Shown: positions 54,701 through 63,700 of the stretch, piece after piece | Layout: the number at the start of each line of letters is the position of its first letter | Numbering within the stretch: the first letter of the stretch is position 1 | Source: Holacanthus passer | Lineage: Eukaryota; Chordata; Actinopteri; Pomacanthidae | Reading direction: 5' to 3' | Assembly: GCA_025331565.1 (NCBI GenBank) | Contig: JAFREQ010000045.1 | Coordinates: 1,984,001-2,048,000 of the forward strand | DNA: 64,000 nt | Program-made: the position numbers and the translations under genes | The notes under the pieces: generated by a model | Seen by the model: the letters and a program-made list of their open reading frames with translations, nothing else | Database searches by the model: none | What the model was told of the DNA's origin: nothing

Positions 54701-57700
54701 TATCAATGGCAGAGATGAGAACCCGGGTGCCATATCTGCTGGGACTGCCTGGCGAACCTGCCTCTGCCTGCGCTTCATCTCCAGCAGCACCTCTCACTCT
54801 CAATTATTTGGCTGCTGTCACAACAAATCAATCAAATTACCGCTCCAGGACTGTGTGCAGCTGCTCCTATTGCACCGCTAGTTGCATTAGCTTTGAAATG
54901 TATGAGGTCTACATTTTATCACTGTTATTTATTTAATGCAGCTCTCTCCCCTGCGAGTCATCTTACAACCACAGCAAAGTTAAATCATTAAAGGACGACG
55001 TGGAATACATACTGCTTGAGAACACCTCAAATTAAACAGCGATAAGGGAGAAGGGATGGGTTTGGCCTCTATTGTGTTAAAATGGCAGATGTTGATGTGA
55101 GGAAATGTGGACTGGGTCCTCTTAATGCACTCCTCCACTGGCTGAATGTGCAGACAAACAATAGCTTATTTCTTTTCATATCCCAAAATGATTTGACAAA
55201 TACACACATGAGAAAAAGGAGCCCACAATGAGCAACTAGTGCGGCTGTAACAAGCCCAAATAGGATGCTTGAAATTCTCTGGCTCCGATAATATAATGGG
55301 TAAAGGGACACAGAGGCATTCCCACAGCAGACAGAGGTTAAGTCAGTGGCCCGGCCCGGTGATCTAACCTCTTAAAGGAGCAGCAGTCAGCTGAGGCAGA
55401 AGAGATGCAGTCTGACATGTCTAACTAGTGTGGAAACATTTGGCTCTTCCCCCAGGAGCCCACCCTTTGGTGGTGTAATGAGCACAGTGATTTCCCTAAT
55501 TTGTATCATGCCAACACCCGCAACCTGCGAACGACACCGCTGAGCGTTTTCATCAAAACGGCAGACATGCCTTTGATTGGCATTGACACCGGGTCTCATT
55601 ACTGCAGGTGAGTGGGATGTCGACCTTTATCAGGAAGCTTGAGTGCTGTTTTGTGTTTCCTGCGGACGAGAACAGAGGAACAATTCTCTCACCTCACCAT
55701 TAGAACTCGACTCTCTGATGTGATGCGCTGCCTGGCTTTCTGCTGAGAGCAAATAAGATGGGATATGCTTATTAATATGAAAGAGCTCCAGTAAACTAGC
55801 TTCTTGCATTACCTTTGAGTGAGTCATGGAGAAGAGGAGTAGACAGATGAGACTTTGTTCTGCTTCCTCCCATTGGGCATTACATGTACAGTGCTTTGAT
55901 ACAACTAGTTTTACAAGTATGGTAATCATACTTTGCTTGTTATAAAATCATGTGAAATCTAAGCCTATTAAAAATGCAGCAGAAAGTTACCATCATATCT
56001 AACAAAAACAATCTGTAGATGTTTTGTCTGCATCAGTGATACATACTTGTATATGAAATTGTGAAAATCATGTATGATTTTTGTATTCTTATGAGCCGTC
56101 ATATTTACAGACCTCTACTACCCAACCTAGTTTTTGCCTCTGTGAAGTCAGCTAGAATTGTGTGCACTCTGTCACAAAAGATAACTTTCTCCCTTGTTTA
56201 GTTTCATTGGGAATTTGTTTTTACTGCATGTTTGCAGGCATAAATCATTCTGACAAATAACCAGTTACACTGGTGCCTGCGTTTACTGAGTCTGCCACAA
56301 GATGCTGCTCAGTTTTATTTAAGCAGCTCCTCCAACTTTATAGCAAAACCCCATTACAGTGATAGTTATTCATCACAGTCTGAGAGAGCTGCCCTCCTAA
56401 AGCACACAGCAGTCCAGTCGGTTCCCTTCTGTCAACATTCGTTCTTACAGAACCGTCTTTGATAAGCATGATCAAAATGTGTGATCAAACATACTGTTAT
56501 CACTGCTTGATCTGATTTTGTCTTTTCATTTAATTTCCCTCATTAAAGCTAAACATGAAAATATATAAAATGCAAGAACAAACTGGACTAAAAAAACTAA
56601 TTTTGATCTAATATAACTTATTAAATATTGGAATCTTACAAAGGCTATGACAAAGAAACTACAAGCATGTCGGCTTGTAGTCTAACAGAATACAATGCCT
56701 CCACCCTCAACCACCCATTCCCCAAGACAAACAGCCTTATTAGTTGGTCATTAGCCGCCTCATTACATTTAAATACAGCCATTGGCTGAGCTCCTCCTGG
56801 AGTCTCATTACTGTGCCTCACAGTTGTCTTGTGTCTGATCTGACACTAATTAGCTAGCAGCATGAGTGCTGTAAAGCACACTTGCTCCTGAGGTCATGAA
56901 ATGAGCTGACTGCTCCCTGGCGACAGCGCGGCGCTGTATTATATGTGTGATTAATCAGGCCTGGAGACCCGGAGGGGCAGGGAGGGGAAGCGAGGGGGAT
57001 GCAGGGGCAGAGGCTAGAGTTGTCTGACAGAGGTGCTGTGCCAGCAGGCCTCATTCAGCGGAGCTGTGATGAACTCAGACAGGGGAGAGTGGAGGAGCGT
57101 CGTGTGGCCAGAGGGGCCCGGACACAGTCAAGACATTTAGCTTCACTCGTGACTTGTGTCACTTTCTCTCCATGGAGGTCCCTTCAATGCATCCCCTTCA
57201 GATAAGAGGACGTGCGAACAGGCAGTCTGTCAGTCCACACGCTTAAAAAAAGATCTGCCACAGAGGCATTTCTCCACAACAGTTTTTTTTCACTATCTCT
57301 CATGGATGGGGAATTTTATCAGGACATTGGATTCCAGACTGTCTGTTGGTTTGTTTAGCAGTGGACAATAAGGATGACTGGGAGGTGTTTGTTTTGGTGT
57401 TCTGACACCCTTACAATGTGTTTGCCGATCAGTTCATCACATCACTGAAGCCTTTGGGTTGTCCCTGATGCACCAGGAGGAAGATCTGTTGAAGTGTGAG
57501 TCAGACGGGCCTGCTGGGCCCATTATCGTCCACTACTGATGGATACATTGAAGGACTCGCCGGATAGATGCGGGTTTATTAAAAGCTCTGCCCACAGCGA
57601 TAGCTGCTGTTATTTATGCATGTTTGTGTCCATTAGGCTTCTACCTCCACATTTCCTCACTCAGGGCATCTGTCCATCCATTTCCTCACATGAAGGGAGC

Positions 57701-58701
57701 CTTCCCTGCACTTTGTGCTGCACTGGCATTATTGTAATCTCCATCCTAAAAACGCACTGCTTTACATGTAGCCTGGCATCTTTTTACATTAGTGCGGCTC
57801 TCTCATTCAAGATTCATGACTGACGGTTTCCCCATCCATCGCTCAATCTAATGGTATAAAAGAGACAATGTTTTAAACATTAAAATGAAAACCATTTACA
57901 ACTATGATCAAAAGAGAACACTTGGGCATTAAAGTTTAAAAGGCAAGGATAAGTACAGCCATGTGGATGGACAGATGAGGTGGAAAAGAGATAAAAAAGT
58001 GAAGTACAGTGCACTCTTATGCACAGGAAAGAGGCATAAAGTGCTTTTGCGCTGCACTGCAAAACGTTGACCTGTAATTAATATGGTTGTTCCTCTGGGC
58101 AAGTTGAGGATAGCGGCTTTTTGGGATACAAACCCCTGAAGGATTCTTACCTGCTCCGAAGCTTTGTAAAGCATTTTTATGAGAGAAAAAACAAAAACTG
58201 TTCCATGTCACATAATGGACATATAACAAACTCTTGTTGGTATCCAAATATGTTGTATTTGTTACTAATAGTTCCTGGTGTATCATGTTGTATGAATCAT
58301 CATGTATAATACAGAAGAATCTTCATCAGTGTTACATGACCATGAGACCACTATCTTCTCGGAACATCCATCAGCTTCGTACAGTACTTTTCCAGTTTTT
58401 TCCTGGGACATCATGTCGACCCTGTTTTGTCAAAGGAAGAGTTTTTCTGCAGCTTTATTTCTACTTGGCCCTCTTTCTTACCTTGCAGGTTCTGGAGGGG
58501 GAGCGTCATGATGCCCCCTGCAGCAGCAGCAGCCACCAGACTCTGGATGTTGGCTGTGGGCAGGGAGAGAACGAGGCCCTGCTGCCCGCCCAGGTGTCCG
58601 CCTGCATTGAAGGGGATGAGGATGGGCTGGTTCATGCCTGGTGCCGCCCCGGACATCACGCCGCCTACTGCATTGGCCAACTGCTGGGCCACCAGGAGAG
58701 A
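13630..58701 (-). CDS. pou6f2: pou6f2 gene, visible part (seven coding exons; N-terminal exons off the right edge)
   Basis: The coding join on the minus strand is 58482-58701, 42547-42869, 30031-30165, 24763-24972, 22791-22932, 18884-19052 and 13630-14029 (or -14137). Phases match at all junctions (1,0,0,0,1,2) and all introns are GT-AG. POU6F2 is a nuclear POU-homeodomain transcription factor of retina and brain (retina-derived POU factor 1). The product has a Gln/Ala-rich activation-type region, a Gln/His tract, a Ser run, the POU-specific domain and the POU homeodomain. I chose pou6f2 over pou6f1 because the homeodomain has LEILN, HPSGQEM and WFCNKRQALKNTIKRL and the tail has PLTDSLEE; pou6f1 differs at these positions from memory. 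The first exon and promoter are not in the window. No frameshift or missing key residue was seen. Confidence 0.95.
13711..13890 (-). other. pou6f2: POU homeodomain coding region
   Basis: The sixty-residue homeodomain starts at the basic KKRKRRTSF arm and extends through helix 3 RVWFCNKRQALKN. It carries the WF.N core with Cys in the POU-type position 50 and Asn51, which contacts adenine. It is complete and unbroken. Confidence 0.95.
14030..14137 (-). other. pou6f2: Optional 108-nt exon extension encoding the 36-residue POU-specific insert
   Basis: The extension is the stretch between the two acceptors CCCCAG|ACACACC (14137) and TGCCAG|GTTTGAG (14029). It is open in frame, a multiple of three, and its translation differs from the human RPF-1 long-isoform insert at only about three residues from memory. 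It is inserted right after the recognition-helix Arg, so the long isoform should have altered DNA binding. Confidence 0.9.
14138..18883. other. pou6f2 intron between POU-specific and homeodomain exons
   Basis: A 4.7 kb GT-AG intron, largely AT-rich with no repeat family I can name. A minus-strand open frame at 14168-14380, very close to the acceptor, is not recognised as any protein and has no usable donor. The block 18300-18700 is more mixed in composition and may be regulatory. Confidence 0.6.
18884..19052 (-). CDS. pou6f2: pou6f2 exon: POU-specific domain
   Basis: Acceptor GTATTGTAG and donor GTAAGA bound 169 nt encoding PQTAPSEVDGVN, LEEIREFAKAFKIRRLSLGL, TQTQVGQALSAAEG and PAYSQSAIC(R). 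This is the POU-specific domain up to the start of its DNA-recognition helix; SQSAICR corresponds to SQTTISR in Oct-1, where Gln44 and Arg49 contact DNA. The domain finishes in the next exon (FEKLDITPKSAQKIKPVLERW). The exon ends in phase 2. If the downstream intron were retained, an in-frame TAA would follow at once (TGC AGG TAA), leaving a protein without a homeodomain. Confidence 0.96.
19053..22790. other. pou6f2 intron upstream of POU-specific exon
   Basis: A 3.7 kb GT-AG intron. In transcript sense the last 30 nt contain GTGTGTGTTG before TAG, and the first 50 nt contain several ACA words. A possible transposon-like segment lies at 20540-20960; otherwise it is AT-rich and featureless. 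Confidence 0.6.
20540..20960. repeat. Possible diverged DNA-transposon fragment
   Basis: Recurring words ACATGTGATCTG, ACATCTGATCA, TTTACACCTGG and TTTACACAGGA appear in both orientations, a pattern I associate with a class of fish non-autonomous DNA elements. No clear terminal repeats or target duplication could be delimited. Confidence 0.25.
22791..22932 (-). CDS. pou6f2: pou6f2 exon: Ser-run linker before the POU domain
   Basis: The exon encodes QQGQTGPASSQPNLLHMP, then RQSPLHQA, a serine run with one Thr, and ALSVGQLVS. It ends in phase 1 at a GTAAGT donor; the split codon A|AC gives Asn, so the protein continues SNPQTAPSEVDG as in POU6F2. The intron ends in CAGCAGCAG, so the start may be 22932, 22929 or 22926, changing the number of Gln by up to two. 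The serine-rich linker is a likely phosphorylation target by composition only. Confidence 0.93.
22937..22966 (-). promoter_or_regulatory. pou6f2: UG-rich tract at 3' splice site
   Basis: In transcript sense this reads TGTGTGTGTGTTTGTGTTTG, then TTTGTGTG, followed at once by TCCAGCAGCAG. UG-repeat tracts at acceptors bind TDP-43 or CELF proteins (known for CFTR exon 9), so inclusion of this exon may be regulated. Function here is inferred. Confidence 0.5.
24410..24460. repeat. Interrupted (CA)n microsatellite, UG in the pou6f2 transcript
   Basis: An ACAC repeat interrupted by AGC, GC and TAC. In RNA it is complementary to the nearby 24707-24739 tract, so a local hairpin with about 250 nt of loop is possible. 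Confidence 0.85.
24707..24739. repeat. (TG)16 microsatellite, CA in the pou6f2 transcript
   Basis: A perfect dinucleotide repeat of about 33 bp, just downstream of the donor of exon 24763-24972. CA-repeat RNA is the known binding site of hnRNP L, and the tract can also pair with UG repeats elsewhere in the intron. Confidence 0.9.
24763..24972 (-). CDS. pou6f2: pou6f2 exon: conserved central segment
   Basis: Acceptor CCCTTTGTAG and donor GTAACA bound exactly 70 codons, from IIGTIPLMPNS through QVQPITPQLLTNAQGQI and ATVIGNQILPV to LSPIKPGQQ. The two NAQGQII phrases (one across the junction with the previous exon) are a small internal repeat also known in human POU6F2. Phase 0 at both ends. A (CA)16 repeat lies 24 nt into the following intron in the transcript sense. 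Confidence 0.94.
25498..25548. repeat. (CA)n microsatellite
   Basis: A near-perfect CA repeat of about 13 units followed by interrupted CACACGGACACACAC sequence. Confidence 0.9.
26240..26660. other. Candidate conserved non-coding block in pou6f2 intron
   Basis: The block has balanced composition and a 9-bp inverted GATA-type pair (GAGAGATAA / TTATCTCTC, 26287-26305, one central T). It also contains CTTTGCATGCC (octamer-like) and TCAATTATTCAT. The plus-strand open frame of about 110 codons has no recognisable domain. The pattern suggests an enhancer; conservation must be tested. Confidence 0.35.
30031..30165 (-). CDS. pou6f2: pou6f2 exon: Ala-rich segment with tandem acceptor
   Basis: The exon encodes 45 residues from QLNPLASQVAAAAAMGS through to TGQLVTNAQGQ, with a GTGAGT donor right after the last CAG. 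The intron ends CCTCAGCAG, so splicing can use 30165 or 30162 and include or drop one Gln without a frame change. Human POU6F2 has the corresponding NPLASQ, Ala run and QLVTNAQGQ. It joins in phase 0 on both sides (MPLP before, IIGTIP after). Confidence 0.93.
34500..35250. other. Candidate conserved non-coding block
   Basis: The sequence here is less AT-rich than its flanks, with overlapping open frames on the minus strand that lack domains. It includes a perfect octamer ATGCAAAT near 35138 and several TAAT words near 35030-35110. Enhancer identity is inferred. Confidence 0.3.
38540..38780. other. Candidate conserved non-coding block with homeodomain-type sites
   Basis: It contains ATCAATTAATCGATG, GTTAATATAATGG and CCCATAAAAAAG within 150 bp, words typical of homeodomain and HOX/CDX binding. 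Open frames in both directions show no protein features. Confidence 0.3.
38830..39130. repeat. Purine-rich (GGA/GA) low-complexity tract
   Basis: GGAG, GAGAGG and AGAGAGA words dominate the plus strand, especially 39030-39125. The opposite-strand Ser/Leu/Pro-rich open frames (38646-39143) are an artefact of this composition. Confidence 0.7.
39840..40150. other. Candidate conserved non-coding block
   Basis: TAATTAAGATCAATT, ATTATGATTAATTTGATC and CTAATCAATCAAC lie in balanced sequence with no coding signature, suggesting clustered homeodomain/PBX-type sites. Confidence 0.3.
41004..41033. repeat. (CA)n microsatellite
   Basis: Two short CA runs separated by a single CAT interruption, ending ACGCG. 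Confidence 0.85.
42547..42869 (-). CDS. pou6f2: pou6f2 exon: Gln/His tract and Pro/Ser-rich segment
   Basis: Acceptor TTTTCAACAG and donor GTGAGT bound 323 nt (phase 1 in, phase 0 out), giving 107 codons plus the split Ala codon. The segment starts TSSLNSQLQHLQQLQQM, runs through a Gln/His tract and ends Pro/Ser-rich with LPSPVTPPMPLP. Such regions act as flexible, low-complexity regulatory segments; they vary in length and are poorly conserved between species, in contrast to the POU domains. The open frame on the opposite strand (42535-42861) is only the complement of the CAG/CAC repeats. Confidence 0.93.
42733..42846 (-). repeat. pou6f2: Polyglutamine/histidine trinucleotide tract inside pou6f2
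   Basis: CAG, CAA and CAC codons alternate to encode runs of eight and six Gln broken by single or triple His. CAA and CAC interruptions break the CAG run, which normally limits slippage. It is in frame with the exon and ends at a THSHTQ segment. Confidence 0.85.
47951..48613 (+). repeat. Diverged hAT-like dispersed repeat with internal unrelated segment
   Basis: The left part has TACTTAAAGTATCAAAAGTA and the right end reads GAGTAAAAGTACTTAGTTAC then CTCAACCACTG, matching the element at 1408-1578. The middle (about 48225-48550) differs; it contains ACCAATCAGG and GGGCGGGAC and may be a second insertion. Confidence 0.4.
49260..49500. repeat. Possible hAT-remnant (GGTCC/GGGTCCC-rich)
   Basis: The phrase AGTGTGGTCCAGGGACCTC followed by GAGTTCCAGGGGGTCCCAA resembles the terminus of a widespread class of vertebrate DNA-transposon remnants. 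No coding remains are seen and boundaries are uncertain. Confidence 0.3.
51339..51418 (+). other. G-rich tract with G-quadruplex potential
   Basis: Within 80 bases the plus strand has many runs of three to six G separated by one to seven nt, for example GGGGTTGGGGGAGGGGG. The runs are enough for a canonical quadruplex. It lies on the strand opposite the pou6f2 transcript, so the RNA would carry the C-rich complement. Confidence 0.6.
51755..52303. other. Candidate conserved non-coding block with TAATTA cluster
   Basis: CCATTAATTAAGATAATTAGG and CAATTAGTAACC lie close together around 51960-52005. The minus strand has a 182-codon open frame without any domain, signal or splice logic, so I treat it as non-coding. 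Confidence 0.3.
58482..58701 (-). CDS. pou6f2: pou6f2 exon: Gln/Ala-rich N-terminal regulatory region
   Basis: The acceptor GTGTGTCTGCTGCAG (exon starts at 58701, phase 0) and donor G|GTAAGA (58481) bound 220 nt. They encode 73 residues beginning SLLVAQQLANAVGG, with NQPILIPFN, GGQQGLVLSLPTAN, a five-Ala run and ending TLPLQNLQ. The segment matches the conserved amino-terminal region of vertebrate POU6F2. The split codon G|CT completes Ala with the next exon, giving QNLQATSSLN as in the human protein. The intron upstream of the acceptor is UG-rich. It is the most 5' exon I can find in the window. Confidence 0.93.
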
Positions 58702-60004
58702 CTGCAGCAGACACACACAACCCACACATGCATTGCATCATTGATTACATATACATATATTGGTAGTTTTTCATTTTAAATGTGTTTCATATTACCAAAT
58801 ATGCCACTATTGTTTCATCCCAGACATTTTTGTAGCTGTGTGTAATGTAACCTTTTAACCTTATAACCTTTTCATAATGTCAGCTAGATTAAAACACTTC
58901 CTGTAATGTGATTACTTTTGTTGACTGAAGTTCTGAACCTGGGGGCGGTTACATAAATGTAAGTAATCATATGTGACTAGCTGCTAGCTACACTAGCAGA
59001 TGACTGTTAGGTAGTTTGGGTAGCTGGTGGTACAATATATTCAAGGGTAGGTGTTTGAATTTCAGCTGGCAAACCAGTGAAAGCAAAGAATGCAATTGAA
59101 GTCTAATTTGTTCATTTAACCCTCCTCCTCCTGGTCTCACAGCGCGGGTGAGGGAGGAATGTGTGGAAGCCAGCAGTCCTCTGCAGCTCCCTCCACAGCT
59201 CCGTAACGCTGCTGTTTGTCATTAGGCCATACCCTAAGGATTTGATTTAAATTCTTATAGCTACTAAACCCAGCCCACACACCTTTTGATGCAGAAATAT
59301 GTGACATTACAGAAGCTAAAGATGCTTTAACTGTTTCACTGTGACTTTAAATGTATATATAGTTTCCTCTTGATGTAATGTTTTACAGGTATCTGTAATA
59401 AGAATACAATATTTTTTATTCATGTAAACTTGTATGTAATGCTGGACAATATGGTTGATATCATTACTATGCTATTTTCCACTAATGAACCATGTTACCC
59501 TGTTGTATATATGTTTTACATAAGGTCAAACTCTTCATATACTGTTTATGTAAATGTGCTTGTTCAAAATCATTAATTTTTGTAGGGCAATAACATAACA
59601 TTCGTCTGTAGTCAATAAATGATAACACAGAATTATCACGCTTGATTACTCATGTTTCCTTCAGAAGTAAACTACAGAGTAAGGGCATGACATTTGATTG
59701 AAGAATATACGTTCTTATATATCCTTAATTGAGGCAAGTAAAGTAGATGTCACCAATGCGACTGTATCACTAATCAATGTGTTTTTCATGAATGCAGTTG
59801 TTTTGCAGATGAATTCTGTGCTTTGCTGTGTCACAGACTGACAGTCAAAACACACTGCCGTTGGTACTGACAGAGATCAAATCCAATCTTTGTGAAAGAG
59901 CTGAGAATTTTTCTTTCACAGAGATGCAGAGTGATTTATGTTTCATCCCATTGAACAAATCTCTGGTACCACAGAAATGTGCCTGAAATACACAGTGCAT
60001 TTTG

Positions 60005-60023
60005 AAAAAAAAAAAAAAAAAAA
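60005..60023 (+). repeat. Poly-A run
   Basis: About 19 consecutive A. No retrocopy or SINE body was recognised upstream of it. Confidence 0.8.
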
Positions 60024-60628
60024 GTAGCAGTACTTCACCCTTTTGATGAGGGATATAACACATCGCTCTCGTCTCTTCATGTATCCATTCATTCATATTA
60101 GTTAAAGTGGAATCTGTGCAGTCATACCCATAGAGGAAAAGATATGTTATCAGAAGTATCGCTCTGAGATATTTTACGCAGTAGAAGATCTCTTCAAATG
60201 TATTTTCCGAGGAAGTGGGTTTGGAAATACACCAACACATTTTTCATCGAGAGCTTTGAGCCACAAGTGGGAAGGTTTGTACCATGGCTGAAATCTTCAC
60301 GAGCACACAGGGAATGACATCTTAAATTTCATTCATTCTGATAAAAACCTTTTTTTTTTTAAATTATGTCAGCGTTTGAGCATGTCAAACTGATTTTACA
60401 CAGGAGGTATGAGACAGGAGATACTGAAGATTGAATTGTTTGGAATAAAATAATAAAAGTACATTGTCAGCTTGCATTGCGTCCACAGTAAAGCAGCCTT
60501 TAGATGTTGCTAGGTAAGCCTGGCTGCACTGTGTTGACTCCTCCACTGTGACTTATGTTCACAAGCCTTTAACTCCAATTGTCAGCTATCTGCTTCTGTT
60601 TTGCATGGTGTGTCTGCGGCTTGCACAG

Positions 60629-60774
60629 GATGCAGAGCGGGCTGACTGGTGCGAAGACCCCACCATACTCCCGAGCCTGGTGCTCCTGGGTGACAGGCGT
60701 GTCACTGTGATAACCCCGCATGGTGCAGAACGCCTGCACCCACTCCTGACACACATGCGATCACAGTTTAAGAG
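60629..60774 (+). other. Unexplained exon-like island
   Basis: On the plus strand GGCTTGCACAG precedes and AAGAG|GTACGA follows a 146-nt segment that is open (DAERADWCEDPTI, LVLLGDRRVTVITP, THMRSQFK). It is clearly less AT-rich than its surroundings. The minus strand is also open here (EWVQAFCTMRGYHS, REYGGVFAPVSPLC). I recognise neither translation. It may be an orphan exon, an old transposon coding remnant or a non-coding conserved block. Confidence 0.25.
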
Positions 60775-63700
60775 GTACGAGGTCATGTGGGTTTAAAGCC
60801 ACAAAGCACGGAGAGATCTCAGGGCGAAATATCTGCACAGAGAGACAAACGAATACCTATTTGTGTTTCTAAGTCGTTAAAAGAATAAAAAAGCACAGAG
60901 AGGTGCTCGGCGCTGGCAGGAGTAATCACACACACGGTATAGGATTCCTCTTTCTCAAGATTTGCTTTGATACGCAACAACAGTGCATAACAAATGACAA
61001 TATCTGACGCTTCTGAGGGCATTCAAAATGACATTTGCCATTAACTTTAAAAAATGAATTAATAATTCGAGAGCTCAAAGAAACCTCAAAGGACAATAAC
61101 AAAGGCAACCCGTTTGTTAGCTGCAAGTGACATATGTTTAATCTCGCATTTTAAACTAAATGTAATCTCGAATCGAAGCAGCATATAATCAAAGACACTC
61201 TTTGAACATTTCATCTCGGAGTCAAACAAAATGAGATTGCCAGGCTTGACAGCAAAGACGGCCTCACATATAAGGGAATAACATTAAAAGACAATTCTGC
61301 AATTATCAGATGTAGCCCTGATTTATTTATCATTACAGGCAGCTTTGGAGAAACAGGCAGCTGTTAGGCACACAGGCAGCAGCAAAGAGAAAGAACTTTG
61401 GAGATTCTGTTTTCAAAGCATGCAAGAGCTCTTAGTCTTTAGGCTATTTGTTGTGCCAGTTTAAGTCTGATTATGATCTTCATCTGAGGTGAGAACAGCG
61501 TATGTGCACACGTCAAAATCAGAGATAAGGATAAATTTAGCATGAACAGGATTACCCCAACACTGCAGCCACACAGCGAGCTTTTACTACGAGAATCCCC
61601 AGCATCATTCATCGAGATTTACAAGCAGTTCACCTTCCGCCTTTTCGCCTGGTACTCTCACTCCTCCTCTCCATAGGTGCTGTTGGAAAGCTGCTGTACA
61701 GTGCTTGGCAGGCCTGACAGCTGCGTGTTGAGAAGCGGTCTCCTAGGGGCCACACATACGCACAGACTGGGTGTGTGTTGGGCTCTGGATGGGGAAACAG
61801 CCCAACACAGGACCGAATGTGGTACCCAGCCTCTCTGCCCATCAGGGGAGAATAGGCCCTTCTATCTGCTTGGCAGCTCTGGCACTGAGAAATTGCCCAT
61901 AATCACCCAGATAGCAGACTTTTGTCATCCTAACTGCGAGTGGGAAACAGAAGGAAGGTGGATTCATGTTGGGTAAACTACCATCGGATAATGGTTGTTC
62001 GAACAATATCCGGCTCTGGAGCGAGAATCTATCAAAACATATTGATCCTGGAACAAGAGAATTGGGTATGGCATGCGGAGCGCCTTTGTTTCTGAAAAGT
62101 GTTAGCTTCACAGAGACTGTACTGACAGCATTAATATATTAGATGGTGACTGTTGAGAGCCGCCTGCTGAGGCTCAGACTCTAACTGCTGCCTGCTCGAG
62201 ATGCTTTTCCTTTTGTGCTTATTTCTTATCTATTACCGAAACAGCGGCTTTGACCAGTGAGAGTATCTGTAATCAGAAAAGTGCTTTTAATTAAGCTCAT
62301 TCTTTATCTCCACTTGCAGCAGATTGACTCTTTCACTGGGGATTTCTCACCCTACAAACCTGCCCAACAAAACTGAACGGCTCTCTTGCTATCATGTTTC
62401 CTCTTTTGTTTATCCTGATGAGGATTGACTGTCATTGAGTAACACTGAGTGCAGGGAGAATGGCCTTGTTAAAGAGGGTGGAGGAAACCTGATGCTCTGT
62501 GTGTGCTTGTGTTGAGCGGTGACATTGAGCAACACTAATGAGATAGATGTTCATTAAACACTGCAGAGCCACCAGGCCAATAAATCCAATCAGATAGGAC
62601 AATTCCTGATTGAGCTATTAACGGGGCTGCAGGCTCAGGCTCTTTGCTCCCCTGCTTGTTTTGACAAGGCCTGTATTGTCAGCTCATTAGTGCCGCAACT
62701 CAGATACATTTAAAGATGATGTGCGATGACAAAATACTTTACAATTTCACAATTTAGCTGAAAAATATTCATGGCGTGGCATTCAGTGAAGGTGTTTTAT
62801 GTTTTAAGACTAAGTGATTTTATTACTGACACTATCATCAAAAACGCCTTAATCTTACGGTTATTATGCCCAAGATGAGAGTAAACATCATTAGTCTGTC
62901 TATTATCATTATTATACCAAAGTAGCTTCTTTAAGTGTTTTCGTTACATACATATGGTCACAATGGTCATCGAGTGAGAAAAGAGCAGCATAGCTCGTAG
63001 AGGCAGAAAATTAAACTGCTATGGAGCCCATGCCACACAAAGAGAAGACAATGGCAGACAGCTCCTCATCAAAAAGAAGGATGCGTAAGCCAATCAGAGA
63101 ACTTGGTCCTCCCGTGACTTCTCATGCACCCGCCCCAGTTTGTACAATCGTTTATCATCATTACAGTGTCACAGTGATGGTTATGGTACGACACTGCTAC
63201 AGTCAAACCAAACAGCAGATGTTGTTCATAGCCCAGAAGAGAAACTCAGAAAGGGCTGAATGTTGTGAATTTTGATTTCATACCTTCCTGTTCCTACATT
63301 AACCGGCATGACTTTGAAATCAAAGGTAATTTGAGGAGAGATACGAAGGGACGATTGACACAGTCGGACATGGAGGCATTATGACTTTGCAGTAGTATTC
63401 TGACCTACTTAGCATAAAACGTTTTCTCACTGGACCTGATATAAGCACTGTTCCATTATGTTTGGTGTCCCCTTCCTTCTTAATTCCTCTAGGTGTGGAG
63501 CAGGTAGTTGAAACTAGATGAGGCTGGCAGTCTGTTCAATGTTTCGCAGTAATTTTTAGATGTCTGAAGTCAGAATAGGGTGGAGACACAGTGGGCCTTT
63601 GAAATAGTTAAAACCAATAAAAATACAGAATGAAGAACTTGTGGCAGCCAACCAAAACCAAACAATAAGTGTTTATGGAGGCAGGAGTTTCCAAACACAC

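Larger units (their letters stand above)
42870..58481. other. pou6f2 15.6 kb intron
   Basis: The longest intron in the window. It contains a hAT-like repeat region (47951-48613), a possible transposon remnant near 49260-49500, a G-rich tract (51339-51418) and a TAATTA-rich block (51755-52290). Mixed-composition blocks also lie near 47330-47680, 54680-54960 and 56830-57130. No exon consistent with pou6f2 or any other gene was recognised. Confidence 0.6.

Noticed and set aside
59000..59090. A GTTTGAATTTCAGCTGG word resembling a tRNA/SINE B box
   Set aside because: No A box at the right spacing and no cloverleaf; not called a tRNA or SINE.
63021..63275. Plus-strand 84-codon frame beginning MEPMPHKEKTMADSSSSKRR
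   Set aside because: The start looks protein-like but the rest has no recognisable domain and there is no splice or homology support; not called.
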